Positions 1-8,995 of a stretch of 35,455 nt of DNA are shown here, piece after piece (position 1 is the stretch's first letter; the number at the start of each line of letters is the position of its first letter). The position numbers and the translations under genes are program-made. The notes below the pieces were generated by a model, which did no database searches, was not told the origin of the DNA, and saw nothing but the letters and a program-made list of their open reading frames with translations. The stretch comes from Gammaproteobacteria bacterium (GTDB lineage Bacteria > Pseudomonadota > Gammaproteobacteria > Acidiferrobacterales > Sulfurifustaceae), in contig JACQBD010000105.1 of assembly GCA_016194665.1 (NCBI GenBank), positions 1 to 35,455 on the forward strand. The letters are read 5' to 3'.

Positions 1-695
1 AAGCCCGCGGCCCAACGATCGTAAAAAGTATCGGCAATGGTTTGCAGACCTTGGATGCGCGCGTCGAGATCGATGAGCATGGTTTGCGGATTCTGCACCG
101 TGGCGCACACCGGCGCAATCTCATGCGCGCCCACGCGCGCCCATTCGTGCACCATTGCCGCCGTCATTTCGATGTGGCACTGAAACGCCAGTGTCTTACC
201 GATGACAAAAGCTTGATTGGCGCAATCGTCTGACGCCAAGATGCGCGTGGCGCCGGGCGGGATCGAGAAGGTTTCGCCGTGCCAGTGAAATACGTCGAAG
301 GTCGGCGGAAGTTTATCCAGCCAATGTTGCGCCAGCGGATTGTGCACGCGTGTGATCGGCAACCAGCCGATTTCTTTGACAGGGTTGCGCGTGATGACGC
401 CGCCGAGTGCTTTACTTATTAATTGTCCGCCGAGGCAATGGCCGAGCACCGGCAAATCATGGGCCACGGCTTGTTGAATTAAATTCGTCAGTTTCGGTAT
501 CCACGGCAGGGGATCGTTCACGCTCATCGGCCCGCCCATGAATACAAGCCCTGAAACACCGTCTATGCTTGAGGGGATGGGATCGTTTTGATCGATACGA
601 ATTAAGCGGTGTCTACGCCGATGGCGATTAAGATAATCCGCTAAATAGCCGGGGCCTTCGTGAGGCGCATGACGAAATATCAGAATTTCCTGCAT
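1..695 (-). CDS. Class I glutamine amidotransferase-like protein (partial, C-terminus off the edge)
   Basis: The reverse strand from the ATG at 695 is open to the window edge (231 codons) but is absent from the ORF track because its stop lies outside. The protein begins MQEILIFRHAPHEGPGYL. It carries the class I glutamine amidotransferase nucleophile elbow GHCLGGQL, with the catalytic Cys, and a downstream CHIE supplying the His-Glu pair. That makes a complete Cys-His-Glu triad. No synthetase domain is fused within the visible part, so it resembles stand-alone GMP-synthase-like amidotransferases whose acceptor is usually unknown. It is divergent from the protease gene at 737, with only about 40 bp between them. 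The family call is firm; the substrate is unknown. Confidence 0.85.
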   Translation of the reverse strand, partial: MQEILIFRHAPHEGPGYLADYLNRHRRRHRLIRIDQNDPIPSSIDGVSGLVFMGGPMSVNDPLPWIPKLTNLIQQAVAHDLPVLGHCLGGQLISKALGGVITRNPVKEIGWLPITRVHNPLAQHWLDKLPPTFDVFHWHGETFSIPPGATRILASDDCANQAFVIGKTLAFQCHIEMTAAMVHEWARVGAHEIAPVCATVQNPQTMLIDLDARIQGLQTIADTFYDRWAAG

Positions 696-736
696 GCGCG
701 AATTTTATAATCAGCGGTGAATTTAAGAAACAGTCA

Positions 737-1390
737 ATGTCGGCTTTGCTAAAAAAAATCAGCGTTTGCATAATGCTCATGCTGGCGCTATCCGGCGCTT
801 ATGCGGTGGAAACTATTTCTTTGCAGGCCTTGTTCAAGGACAAGGCGATTGTATTGATCGATGGCAAGCGCCGCGTGCTGAAAACCGGCGACGTCAGTCC
901 CGAAGGAGTCAAGCTGTTGAGCACCGACACCCAAGAAGAAATAGCCGAAGTGGAGTTAGACGCGAAACGCAAAGTATTGAAGCTTGGCGTGGTGATATCG
1001 AGCTTCACCGCGCGCGGCAAGGGCAGCGCCACGCTCTACGCCGAAAGCCGCGGCCACTATTTAGTTGATGGTTTGATCAACGGCGTGCCGGTAAATTTTG
1101 TCGTCGACACCGGCGCCACGCTCGTGGCCATGAATAGTCACGTGGCGGATCGCATCGGTTTGGATTATCGCCGCAACGGCCGGCCTTCGGTGGCCGGCAC
1201 GCCGGCGGGTTATGTGCGTACCTATAATTTAAAACTTAGCAGTGTGCAGGTCGGCGGCATCACGCTGTACAACATCGATGGCAGCGTCATTGAAGGCAGT
1301 CATCCTTCCGAAGTATTACTCGGCATGTCTTTCTTGGGACAGCTCGACATGAAGCGCGACAACGATAAAATGGAGTTGAGCGAGCGCTGA
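737..1390 (+). CDS. Secreted retropepsin-like aspartic protease (clan AA, TIGR02281-like)
   Basis: The 217-aa protein starts with a Sec signal peptide (KK, then a hydrophobic stretch, cleavage likely after GAYA). The N-terminal half is a small beta-rich region also seen in periplasmic relatives. The C-terminal half (about residues 105-217) is a single retropepsin lobe. It holds the active-site motif VDTGATLVAMN and a late hydrophobic LLGMSFLG segment typical of the second conserved block. Single-lobe retropepsins must dimerise to form an active site. The location is inferred to be periplasmic or inner-membrane facing. It is divergent from the amidotransferase and convergent with the next gene, 3 nt away. 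The start ATG has only a weak purine stretch (AAGAAA) upstream. Confidence 0.85.
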   Translation: MSALLKKISVCIMLMLALSGAYAVETISLQALFKDKAIVLIDGKRRVLKTGDVSPEGVKLLSTDTQEEIAEVELDAKRKVLKLGVVISSFTARGKGSATLYAESRGHYLVDGLINGVPVNFVVDTGATLVAMNSHVADRIGLDYRRNGRPSVAGTPAGYVRTYNLKLSSVQVGGITLYNIDGSVIEGSHPSEVLLGMSFLGQLDMKRDNDKMELSER

Positions 1391-1393
1391 TTC

Positions 1394-2110
1394 TCAGAAA
1401 CGAAATCCAAGTTTAGCGTTATACGAAGTCGCCTCGCCGGTTTTATCGGTTTCCAGCGCCACATTCACCAGGCCCAAATTGAGATTGGCGCCGACAAAAT
1501 ATTTTCCCTGAGAAAATTCTTCTTTCTTTAAGTTCGCCACGCCCACCGGTTCGGACACCGTCCAAACGCGCCCAACGCCGGCGTAAGGTGTGACCATGAG
1601 AAAACCTTTGGAAATCGAAAGCTCCATGCTGGTGGTGTGAAAGTCGAGTTGATCGACGCCGTTTAATTTCGAATAGGCGCCGCGCACACCAATCGCCGGC
1701 ATGGCGGTGCTGCCTTTGAGCAAGGCATAGCGCAATTCACCGCCCCACAATTTAATGTTACTGTTGGGCACCGATGTATAAAAAGCACCGACATCGAATC
1801 CCGCCGGTAAACCTTTGTGCAAATGCAATTTGGGCACGTACACCGTGCTGGGCGCGCTGCCAGAACTGGCGCGATCCCATGCCGCGGGGTTTTGAAGTTT
1901 GGTGGCCGTGACTTCCGCGCCGATATCGAAACCGATAACGCCAAGCGGTTCCGCCGGGATCACCGCTTTATAACTTAAGGCTGAGCCCAAATCTTCCGAT
2001 AGATTACGAAATTCGGTTTGCGCCAGCTGATTAATCTGATCGATATTTTCGGCGGCGTGGGTGGCAGGGACGGTGAACACAACAGCTAACAGAGCAAATG
2101 TGCGTTTCAT
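1394..2110 (-). CDS. Putative outer-membrane beta-barrel protein
   Basis: This 238-aa protein has a clear signal peptide ending near THAA. Its body is dominated by alternating hydrophobic and polar strands with many Gly and aromatic residues, and it ends in Phe (KLGFRF), the usual C-terminal signature for BAM-dependent barrel insertion. I recognise no enzyme motif. The start is well supported: AAGGAG lies 5 nt before the ATG at 2110. It appears monocistronic, with a repeat-bearing gap upstream. It could be a small OmpW- or OmpA-like porin or a structural barrel; no ligand is predictable. Barrel call likely, function unknown. Confidence 0.7.
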   Translation of the reverse strand: MKRTFALLAVVFTVPATHAAENIDQINQLAQTEFRNLSEDLGSALSYKAVIPAEPLGVIGFDIGAEVTATKLQNPAAWDRASSGSAPSTVYVPKLHLHKGLPAGFDVGAFYTSVPNSNIKLWGGELRYALLKGSTAMPAIGVRGAYSKLNGVDQLDFHTTSMELSISKGFLMVTPYAGVGRVWTVSEPVGVANLKKEEFSQGKYFVGANLNLGLVNVALETDKTGEATSYNAKLGFRF

Positions 2111-2169
2111 GGTTCTCCTTTATTCAATGTCGTATTCCTTAAAACTAGGCAAGCTCTGAAAAAGTTATT

Positions 2170-2276
2170 CTCCTTCTCCCCACGGGAGAAGGAAGGGATG
2201 AGGGCGATCTTAAAATTCAAACGCTGGCGAATGTATTATCCCCCTCACCCTAACCCTCTCCCGAAGGAAGAGGGGA
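2170..2276. repeat. Dispersed palindromic repeat, copy A
   Basis: The element is made of two C/G-rich blocks: CTCCTTCTCCCCACGGGAGA and, about 70 bp on, CCCTCACCCTAACCCTCTCC followed by a GAAGGAAGAGGGG arm. Each block folds on itself, and CCCTCACCC can also pair with the GGGATGAGGG of the first block. Copy B, with the same architecture, lies at 5003-5098. The rest of the 2111-2367 gap shows no gene. Confidence 0.75.
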
Positions 2277-2367
2277 CTTAATCAGTCCCCTAGCGGCCCA
2301 TTGTAAGGATAAACGCCTGGGGAAGTCTTACCGCTTATCCATTCGGACACAGCGCAAAACGCTAAGT

Positions 2368-3786
2368 TCAGGTTTCATTCTCTAAGCGCGGAAATATCTT
2401 GCCGGGGTTTAGGATTCCTTTGGGATCGAACTGACGTTTGATCGCGCGCATGAGCTCGAGCGTCGCCGGATCGATGGCGCGGTTGATGTAATCGCGCTTG
2501 GCGAGGCCGATACCGTGTTCGCCCGACAGCGTGCCGCCCAGTTGCAACACCAAGTCGAATACGCGCGATAGACAGGGCAGAGCATTGCGTTCCTGCTCCG
2601 CGTCTTGTGTATCGTAAAGCAAATTGACGTGAATATTGCCGTTGCCGGCATGGCCGAAATTGACGATGGGAATTTTGTACTCGCGCGCCAGTTGTTCAAG
2701 GCCGTCGATCAAATCCGGAATACGCGAGACCGGCACAACCACGTCTTCGTTAAGTTTATTCTGCGCGACGGTGCGCAGCGCAGGCGACAAGGCTTTGCGC
2801 GTGGCCCATAAGGCGGCGGTTTCTTCTTTGGTTTGGGCGGCGAGGATATGCAGCAAGCCGTCGTTCTGCGCCGCGCTTGAAATGGCGGCGACCGCGGAAT
2901 CCATCGCCGCCTGCGGCCCATCCACTTCGATGATCAACAGCGCACCCGCTCCCTGCGGCAACGCGCTCTGCGAGTATCGGCGAATCATTTCAATCGCCGC
3001 GGCATCCATGAATTCCAGCGCACACGGCGTGATCGCCTGCGCCATGATGCGCGATACGGCTTGCGCCGCGGCGCGCACGTTGCGGTAAACTGCTTGCAAA
3101 GTGCGGCGCGCTTGCGGTAACGGCGTGAGCTTAAGCGTGGCTTCAGTAATAATCGCCAGCGTGCCTTCGGAGCCGATGAGCAAGCGCGTTAAGTCGTAGC
3201 CGACCACGCCTTTGGTGGTGTAGGTGCCGGTATGAATTTCCTGTCCGTGGCCGGTGACCGCTTTTAAACCCAAAACATTTTCGCGCGGCGTGCCGTATTT
3301 CAACGCGCGCGGCCCGGCGGCATTTACCGCGATGTTGCCGCCGACGGTGCAGTAGGCGCTGCTCGTCGGATCCGGCGGCCAAAAAAACCCATGCTCGGCG
3401 GCTTTATCTTGCAGCGCTTGATTGATGACGCCGGCTTCGACGCGCAGCACGCGGTTCGCGCCATCGACGTCGAGCAATCGATCCATGCGCTCAAGTGAAA
3501 GCACCAATCCCGCTTGCACTGGCACGGCGCTACCGGTGGTTGCAGTGCCACGGCCGCGCGCCACAATCGGAATGTGGTATTCATTGCACAAGCGCACCGC
3601 GATTAACACCTGCGCATGCGCGCTGGCGAAAGCCACGACATCCGGCGCTACATGTTTGCGCGAATTATCTTGGCCATAGCTCCAGCAGTCGGCGGGATCG
3701 GTTAACACATTCTCCGCGCCGAAGGCGGCTTGCAGCCGCGCCACAAACGCGGTGGGAATCTTAGGCATAACGGAAGCCCTACTCAC
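2368..3786 (-). CDS. FAD-binding 2-hydroxyacid dehydrogenase, GlcD/D-lactate dehydrogenase type
   Basis: The 472-aa protein has the full architecture of the GlcD family. An FAD-binding PCMH-type domain (about residues 35-220) contains PIVARGRGTATTGSAVP and the VGGNIAVNAAGPRALKYG signature. A FAD-linked oxidase C-terminal domain contains NFGHAGNGNIHVNLL and GGTLSGEHGIGLAKRDYI. Such enzymes oxidise glycolate, D-lactate or related 2-hydroxyacids and pass electrons to quinone or a partner; the substrate is not readable here. No glcE or glcF is adjacent. The given start is a GTG one base after the rfaE2 stop. An ATG at 3768 (MPKIPTAFVARL) has a TAGGG upstream and fits family N-termini equally well. 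It is probably the last gene of the lpoA run. Confidence 0.9.
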   Translation of the reverse strand: MSRASVMPKIPTAFVARLQAAFGAENVLTDPADCWSYGQDNSRKHVAPDVVAFASAHAQVLIAVRLCNEYHIPIVARGRGTATTGSAVPVQAGLVLSLERMDRLLDVDGANRVLRVEAGVINQALQDKAAEHGFFWPPDPTSSAYCTVGGNIAVNAAGPRALKYGTPRENVLGLKAVTGHGQEIHTGTYTTKGVVGYDLTRLLIGSEGTLAIITEATLKLTPLPQARRTLQAVYRNVRAAAQAVSRIMAQAITPCALEFMDAAAIEMIRRYSQSALPQGAGALLIIEVDGPQAAMDSAVAAISSAAQNDGLLHILAAQTKEETAALWATRKALSPALRTVAQNKLNEDVVVPVSRIPDLIDGLEQLAREYKIPIVNFGHAGNGNIHVNLLYDTQDAEQERNALPCLSRVFDLVLQLGGTLSGEHGIGLAKRDYINRAIDPATLELMRAIKRQFDPKGILNPGKIFPRLENET

Positions 3787-3787
3787 T

Positions 3788-4285
3788 TCACTCGTTCATC
3801 CTGTCGTGTGACAAGCGGATGCGTTGAATCAAATCCGTGGTCGAGCGCTTAAAACGAAACGCGATCGAGTGTACTTGGCCGCCGTAACTTTTTACCACGT
3901 CGGCGCCGACGATTTTGTCCGGCAGCCAATCGCCGCCTTTGACGAGATGATCCGGGCGCACGATTTTAATCAATTCCAATGGTGTGTCTTCGTCAAACGC
4001 AATCACCAGCGAGACGCAGGCGAGCGCGGCCAAGATGGCGAGACGATCGTCAATCGAATTAACCGGACGACCCGGGCCTTTCGCCAGCCGCCGCACCGAA
4101 GCGTCGCTGTTCACGCCGACGATCAGTGAGCGACCGAGCGCCGCCGCTTCTTCGAGGTAGCTGACATGCCCGCGATGCAAAATGTCGAAACAACCGTTGG
4201 TGAAAACCAGCGGCCGAGGAAGCACTGCGAGGCGCGCGGGGAGTTGAGCCTTGTCGGTGACGATCTTGGATTCGCTGCCGATCAA
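3788..4285 (-). CDS. rfaE2: D-glycero-beta-D-manno-heptose 1-phosphate adenylyltransferase
   Basis: The 165-aa protein is a stand-alone nucleotidyltransferase of the cytidylyltransferase fold. It shows the [19 protein letters not shown] signature with the HxGH nucleotide-binding motif and a downstream KGGDW block specific to heptose adenylyltransferases. It makes ADP-heptose for the LPS inner core. In E. coli this activity is the C-terminal half of HldE; here the kinase half is absent, so a separate hldD/rfaE1 kinase must lie elsewhere. The start is TTG, in a 4-nt TTGA overlap with the dolP stop. No nearby in-frame ATG gives a complete fold, so the TTG is accepted. The gmhA call two genes upstream supports the pathway. 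Confidence 0.92.
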   Translation of the reverse strand: MIGSESKIVTDKAQLPARLAVLPRPLVFTNGCFDILHRGHVSYLEEAAALGRSLIVGVNSDASVRRLAKGPGRPVNSIDDRLAILAALACVSLVIAFDEDTPLELIKIVRPDHLVKGGDWLPDKIVGADVVKSYGGQVHSIAFRFKRSTTDLIQRIRLSHDRMNE

Positions 4286-4860
4286 TCCACGTACTCGAAT
4301 AATCTGACGACGCGCTCCACGCCGTCGGCGCTGCGCGCGGCTTCGGTGGCGAGATCAGCCTCTTTTCTGTCGACCACGCCCAGTAAATACACCACCGAAT
4401 CTTCCGTGACCACTTTAATATGACCCGAAACCAAGTCTTTGGTCGCCAATATTTTGGTTTTGATATTGCCGGTGATCCAGCTGTCGCGCGTACGGTTGGC
4501 GAATGCCGTCGGTTCGGTGATGCGGATCTCGTTAACCACGCGGCGGATGCCGTCAACGCTTCTGATTTGCTCGAGCACTTCATCGCGCAATTCCGCGGTG
4601 CTGGCTTCGCCGGTCAGCAGCACGCTGCCATTCATGCTGTTAATGTTGATATGCACGTCGTCGCCGAGCTTGGGATCGTCGTTGAGTGTGCGGCGCGATT
4701 TAATCTCGATCGATTTATCGTCCAACTGTGCGCCGACGGTGCGCCGATCGTTGGCGGCGACTGCCGCGGTCGCACCGCCCGCGAGAATCACCGGGGCGCA
4801 GGCTTGCACCAGCGCCACGCCGTAAAGAATGATTGTGAGCATTAATAACCGTCGAATCAT
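4282..4860 (-). CDS. dolP: BON-domain outer-membrane lipoprotein DolP
   Basis: The 192-aa protein starts with a lipoprotein signal ([21 protein letters not shown]) and likely lipidation at Cys21. Two BON domains follow (about residues 45-115 and 120-192), each with the conserved pattern of G-x-V-x-L-x-G and V-x-x-V. In E. coli DolP (YraP) is a dual-BON outer-membrane lipoprotein that supports envelope integrity and the BAM complex. It is encoded directly after diaA, as the SIS gene is here. The order lpoA, yraN, SIS gene, dolP matches E. coli. The repeat-bearing gap at 4861-5121 separates it from the SIS gene and may uncouple transcription. Confidence 0.88.
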   Translation of the reverse strand: MIRRLLMLTIILYGVALVQACAPVILAGGATAAVAANDRRTVGAQLDDKSIEIKSRRTLNDDPKLGDDVHININSMNGSVLLTGEASTAELRDEVLEQIRSVDGIRRVVNEIRITEPTAFANRTRDSWITGNIKTKILATKDLVSGHIKVVTEDSVVYLLGVVDRKEADLATEAARSADGVERVVRLFEYVD

Positions 4861-4900
4861 TTTATTAGACGCCTTTAAATAAATATAAAAAACTTTTTCT

Positions 4901-4968
4901 CACCGCAAAGACGCAAAGAGCGCAAAGAAAAACAGAATTTTTTCATAAAGCTTTGCGTCTATGCGGTG
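4901..4968. repeat. Inverted repeat with CACCGCAAAGACGCAAAG arms
   Basis: Arms at 4901-4918 and 4951-4968 are reverse complements at 17 of 18 positions, separated by a 32-bp A/T-rich spacer. An internal direct repeat (GCAAAGACGCAAAGAGCGCAAAG) extends the left arm. Similar CGCAAAGACGCAAAG hairpins are, from general knowledge, scattered in intergenic DNA of many bacteria. It lies immediately beside the MITE-like element, within the dolP-gmhA gap. Confidence 0.75.
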
Positions 4969-4983
4969 AAAATTAAATTAAGG

Positions 4984-5111
4984 GAACCTCTAAAAATTAA
5001 AACTCCTTCTCCCTCCGGGAGAAGGTGGGGATGAGGGGGATAATAACTCATGTGCTTGCTTCCCCTCACCCTAGCCCTCTCCCGTAGGGAGAGGGGGATT
5101 TTTAGAGGTTC
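4984..5111. repeat. MITE-like element with 14-bp perfect terminal inverted repeats (copy B core inside)
   Basis: GAACCTCTAAAAAT at 4984-4997 is the exact reverse complement of ATTTTTAGAGGTTC at 5098-5111. Between them lies a core (5003-5098) with two nested hairpins, CTCCTTCTCCCTCCGGGAGA and CCCTCTCCCGTAGGGAGAGG. The core matches copy A at 2170-2276. TTAA lies just outside both ends, so the palindrome may extend or a TTAA duplication may exist. No coding capacity. Confidence 0.8.
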
Positions 5112-5121
5112 TTTAATAGTT

Positions 5122-5763
<642 letters not shown>

Positions 5764-6138
5764 TTAGAAAACGTTGCGCAGCCAGCGAAAATCGCCGCTG
5801 GCTGCGTCGCCGGTAATCGCTACGATATCAAATCGGCAGGCTTTCTTGGAGGCTTTTGGCGTATTTTGCAAATAATGTTCGGCGGTGGCGCGCAGCCGCG
5901 CCTGTTTACGCGCGTCCACGGTTTCCGCCGGAGTGCCGAAATTAGCGTTGGAACGGAAGCGAACCTCGACAAACACCAGCGCATCCTGTTCTTGCATGAT
6001 CAAATCGATCTCGCCGTGCTGGCTACGATAGTTGCGCGCCAGCAATAATAGCCCTTGTTTTTGCAGGTGCGCGCACGCGCGTGCTTCGGCGTTATGACCG
6101 CGGCGCAGGTTTAGCGGGAACGGCAGCGTCGTTTTCAA
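5764..6138 (-). CDS. yraN: YraN/UPF0102 endonuclease-fold protein
   Basis: The 124-aa protein matches the UPF0102 family in length and motifs: RRGHNAEARACAHLQKQG, then NYRSQHGEIDLI and LVFVEVRFR. These supply the E, D and E-x-K-like residues of the PD-(D/E)xK nuclease fold, although the last position reads VEVR rather than VEVK. The biochemical role is not established for the family. The start is TTG at 6138, 47 nt inside the end of lpoA. No ATG or GTG lies between it and the conserved RRGHNAE block, so the long overlap appears real. It is translated just ahead of gmhA. Confidence 0.88.
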   Translation of the reverse strand: MKTTLPFPLNLRRGHNAEARACAHLQKQGLLLLARNYRSQHGEIDLIMQEQDALVFVEVRFRSNANFGTPAETVDARKQARLRATAEHYLQNTPKASKKACRFDIVAITGDAASGDFRWLRNVF

Positions 6139-8029
6139 TTTCGAATTGTCCTTTGCGCTTAAGCGAGGTATCGATCAATCGCGGCAGGCCACGGCTGAAG
6201 CGCGCCCATGTCAGCTGTCGTTGCAGCCGGCCGTGACTGTCGAGCGACAACATGCTGGTGACGCCGTTGAAGCGCGCGGTGTTGTCGGTGCTTAAACGGT
6301 TTAGTTGCGGCAACACCGCGTAGCTGTCGACGCCTAAGGCGTAAAGCCGGTCGAGGTCGGTGTGCGCGTAGGCCCAGTCGCGTTGCAGCTTTTGACGCAG
6401 CTCTTCCATTTTGCCGTTGTTCACCAGCATCCACGGCATGTCGCCGAACACCACGCCGTCAAGGTCGAGGTCTTGCACCGCGTTGGCGCTGCCGGTGTAA
6501 ATATGCGACGTGGAATATACCGGCACGCGCGCGGCGTGATAGAAGCTGAGTTGCGGTTTAATCTGGCGTCCGTGTTGCGCGTCCGCCGCCAGAAAAATGA
6601 AATCGATGTCTTGGCGCGCGCGCGACTCGAATTGTAATTTTTGGCCGGTGCGTTTTTCAATCAACTCCTTACGCGCCTCGCTTTGTGTAATATTGAGCAG
6701 GCGTTTGATCGGATCGGAATAATCGCTGTCGGCTTCGTTATAAAACTGGCTCGCAACCACGACGCCGCCCAAGCGCTGCCAATGCGTGGTCCAGGCCGTC
6801 ATCATGCGTTCGCCCCAAGGCGTCTGCGGATAAAGCACGGCTGCTTGACGATGACCGTCGAGATAGGCGCGCTCCGCCACTTGTTGCGCTTCTTGTTCCG
6901 GCGCCAGCCCGAACTGAAATAAATATTTCGACACCGTGTCCGGGTCTTCATCGGTTTGATTCAACATCAGCGTCGGAACTTTGATATTCCCTTTCTTAAG
7001 AATGGCCAACGCCGCATCGCGTCCCAGCGGTCCGACGACAAACTGTGCGCCGTCGTTGACGGCTTGATCGTAGAACTCCGGGGCTTTCGCGGGATCGCCG
7101 CCGATATCGTAGACGCTGATCTTGGGCTTATCGGTTTCGGCGCTGGCGGCATCCATCGCCATGAATCCATCGCGCACCGCTTGCGCGGCCACGGAATATC
7201 CAGACGTAAGCGGTAATAATAGGGCGACGCGCTCAATGCGCGCGGAAATCCCCGGCATGGGGCTGATCAGTGTGCTTAATATGGTGGTAGTCGCCGGATG
7301 CGTCGGATGCGTTTTTTTCCATTGCTCCAATGCCGCGCCCAGGCGCATGGATTGGCCGGCGTTTTCCACCGCAATCAATGCCAGCTCGATCCAACCGGAT
7401 AAAATCGGATCGCGGGCATTGTTAAATTCGGTCGCCAAGCGCGCGCGCGGCAGGGAAACTAATATTTTCCACAGGCGCTGTTGATTTTCGCTGACGGCAT
7501 CCTTGCCGGCGATGTATTGTTCGCGACTGATTAAATTGCGCACCGCGCCGATCGGATTGTCGAGCGCGAGTTCGACTTGCGCGCGCACGCTGTTTATTTC
7601 CGCGAGCGTTGCCGGGTTTAAATTGCGTTGTTCGCTGGCCTCGTCCAATTGGCGAATGGCTTTTTCTTGGCCGCCTTCCAGGATCGAGATGCGCGCTTGC
7701 AAAATCCGTTTACGCGCGACAAAGGCGCCATCCAGCCCGGTGACATCGATCTGATCGACTTGCGCACGCGCTTCGCGCACTTGGCCGGCGTTCAGCAAAG
7801 CCGCGGTGGCTTGGAGTTGGAAGTGTTGTTTCTGCGGCGACGACGAAATTTGCGCTAACCGCAAGTATTCGCTGGCGGCCAGCAGATGTTCGCCGTTGCG
7901 TTCGGCCTTTTCCGCGGTATCGGCATTAACCGTCGGCGCCGATGGCGCACCCGGGCGCGTGGTTTCGCAGCCAGCGAGCAGCGCGATACTTATTATTATA
8001 GGAATAGCCAGCCAGCGGATGGGTTTCAT
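6092..8029 (-). CDS. lpoA: Penicillin-binding protein activator LpoA
   Basis: The 645-aa lipoprotein has a lipobox IALLAGC (Cys about residue 21). A TPR-like helical N-terminal region (about 35-270) follows, then a periplasmic-binding-protein-like C-terminal domain beginning at RVALLLPLTSGYSVAAQAVR. Blocks such as FVVGPLGRDAALAIL and PQTPWGERMMTAW are typical of LpoA. In gammaproteobacteria LpoA reaches from the outer membrane through peptidoglycan to activate PBP1a. The length and TPR-plus-PBP arrangement match the gammaproteobacterial form. It is divergent from rsmI, as in E. coli, and its 3-prime end overlaps yraN. The C-terminal tail (NDAAVPAKPAPRS) is low complexity and looks unstructured. 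Confidence 0.92.
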   Translation of the reverse strand: MKPIRWLAIPIIISIALLAGCETTRPGAPSAPTVNADTAEKAERNGEHLLAASEYLRLAQISSSPQKQHFQLQATAALLNAGQVREARAQVDQIDVTGLDGAFVARKRILQARISILEGGQEKAIRQLDEASEQRNLNPATLAEINSVRAQVELALDNPIGAVRNLISREQYIAGKDAVSENQQRLWKILVSLPRARLATEFNNARDPILSGWIELALIAVENAGQSMRLGAALEQWKKTHPTHPATTTILSTLISPMPGISARIERVALLLPLTSGYSVAAQAVRDGFMAMDAASAETDKPKISVYDIGGDPAKAPEFYDQAVNDGAQFVVGPLGRDAALAILKKGNIKVPTLMLNQTDEDPDTVSKYLFQFGLAPEQEAQQVAERAYLDGHRQAAVLYPQTPWGERMMTAWTTHWQRLGGVVVASQFYNEADSDYSDPIKRLLNITQSEARKELIEKRTGQKLQFESRARQDIDFIFLAADAQHGRQIKPQLSFYHAARVPVYSTSHIYTGSANAVQDLDLDGVVFGDMPWMLVNNGKMEELRQKLQRDWAYAHTDLDRLYALGVDSYAVLPQLNRLSTDNTARFNGVTSMLSLDSHGRLQRQLTWARFSRGLPRLIDTSLKRKGQFEIENDAAVPAKPAPRS

Positions 8030-8076
8030 GGTGTTTCCTGTTTAGAATGCGTGAAAGTATCGAATCGAGGACTTGC

Positions 8077-8922
8077 GTGTCAAACCCGGGCCAGCTTTAC
8101 GTTGTCGCCACGCCGATCGGCAATCTGGAAGATATGACGCCGCGCGCGCTACGCATTTTATCGCAGGTCGATTTGATCGCCGCCGAAGATACGCGCCATA
8201 GCGGCAGGCTGCTTAAACATTTCGGTGTCGCCAGCAAGACTGAAGCCCTCCATGAACATAACGAACGCAGCCAGGTTCCCAGGCTGATAGAAATTTTGCA
8301 GAGCGGTAAGTCTATCGCATTTATTACCGATGCGGGTACTCCATTGATAAGCGATCCCGGTTTCCATTTGGTGCGCGCCGCCCGACAAGCGGGGCTGAAC
8401 GTGATACCGGTTCCCGGCGCTTGCGCCGCCATCGCCGCGCTGTCCGCCGCCGGTTTACCTTCCGACCGTTTTGTATTTGAAGGGTTCCCGCCGGCAAAGT
8501 CGGCGGCGCGGCGCGCGGTGTTTGAAAAGCTGAACGAAGAAACGCGCACGCTTATTTTTTATGAAAGCCCGCACCGCATTCTCGAAAGCCTGCAGGATAT
8601 GCTCGAAATTTTTGGATCGGAGCGCGAGGCCGTGATCGCGCGCGAGCTCACCAAGCAATTCGAGACCGTGCAAGGCGGCGCGTTGCAGAAACTTTGCGCG
8701 TGGGTCAACGCCGACAAGGATCAACAGTTGGGCGAGTTCGTTATTCTTATTCATGGTGTGCCGCGCAGCGAACGCGAGGCGGTGGACGCCGACGCCGAAC
8801 GCGTTCTAAAAATTTTGCTGCAAGAACTTCCCGTCAGCCAGGCTACGGCGTTGGCCGCTAAAATCACCGGCCTGAAGAAAAATAGGTTGTATGATTATGC
8901 GTTGAGCATCAAGCAAGCTTAA
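8077..8922 (+). CDS. rsmI: 16S rRNA (cytidine-1402-2'-O)-methyltransferase
   Basis: The protein opens with GQLYVVATPIGNLEDMTPRA and continues with AAEDTRHSGRLLKHF, ITDAGTPLISDPGF and PVPGACAAIAALSAAGLP, the tetrapyrrole-methylase-fold motifs diagnostic of RsmI. It uses SAM to 2'-O-methylate C1402 in the decoding centre. The C-terminal SQATALAAKITGLKKNRLYD block is also family typical. I chose the GTG at 8077 (VSNPGQLYVV) because GAGGA ends 5 nt upstream and family members begin close to this point. The track ATG at 8047 lacks a Shine-Dalgarno sequence. It is divergent from lpoA. Confidence 0.95.
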   Translation: MSNPGQLYVVATPIGNLEDMTPRALRILSQVDLIAAEDTRHSGRLLKHFGVASKTEALHEHNERSQVPRLIEILQSGKSIAFITDAGTPLISDPGFHLVRAARQAGLNVIPVPGACAAIAALSAAGLPSDRFVFEGFPPAKSAARRAVFEKLNEETRTLIFYESPHRILESLQDMLEIFGSEREAVIARELTKQFETVQGGALQKLCAWVNADKDQQLGEFVILIHGVPRSEREAVDADAERVLKILLQELPVSQATALAAKITGLKKNRLYDYALSIKQA

Positions 8923-8995
8923 TCATTTCGTTAACTCAAAAAATTCTTGCCAATTTTATAAATCAAATTTCAGTTCGTCTAACGCAGATCAATTC

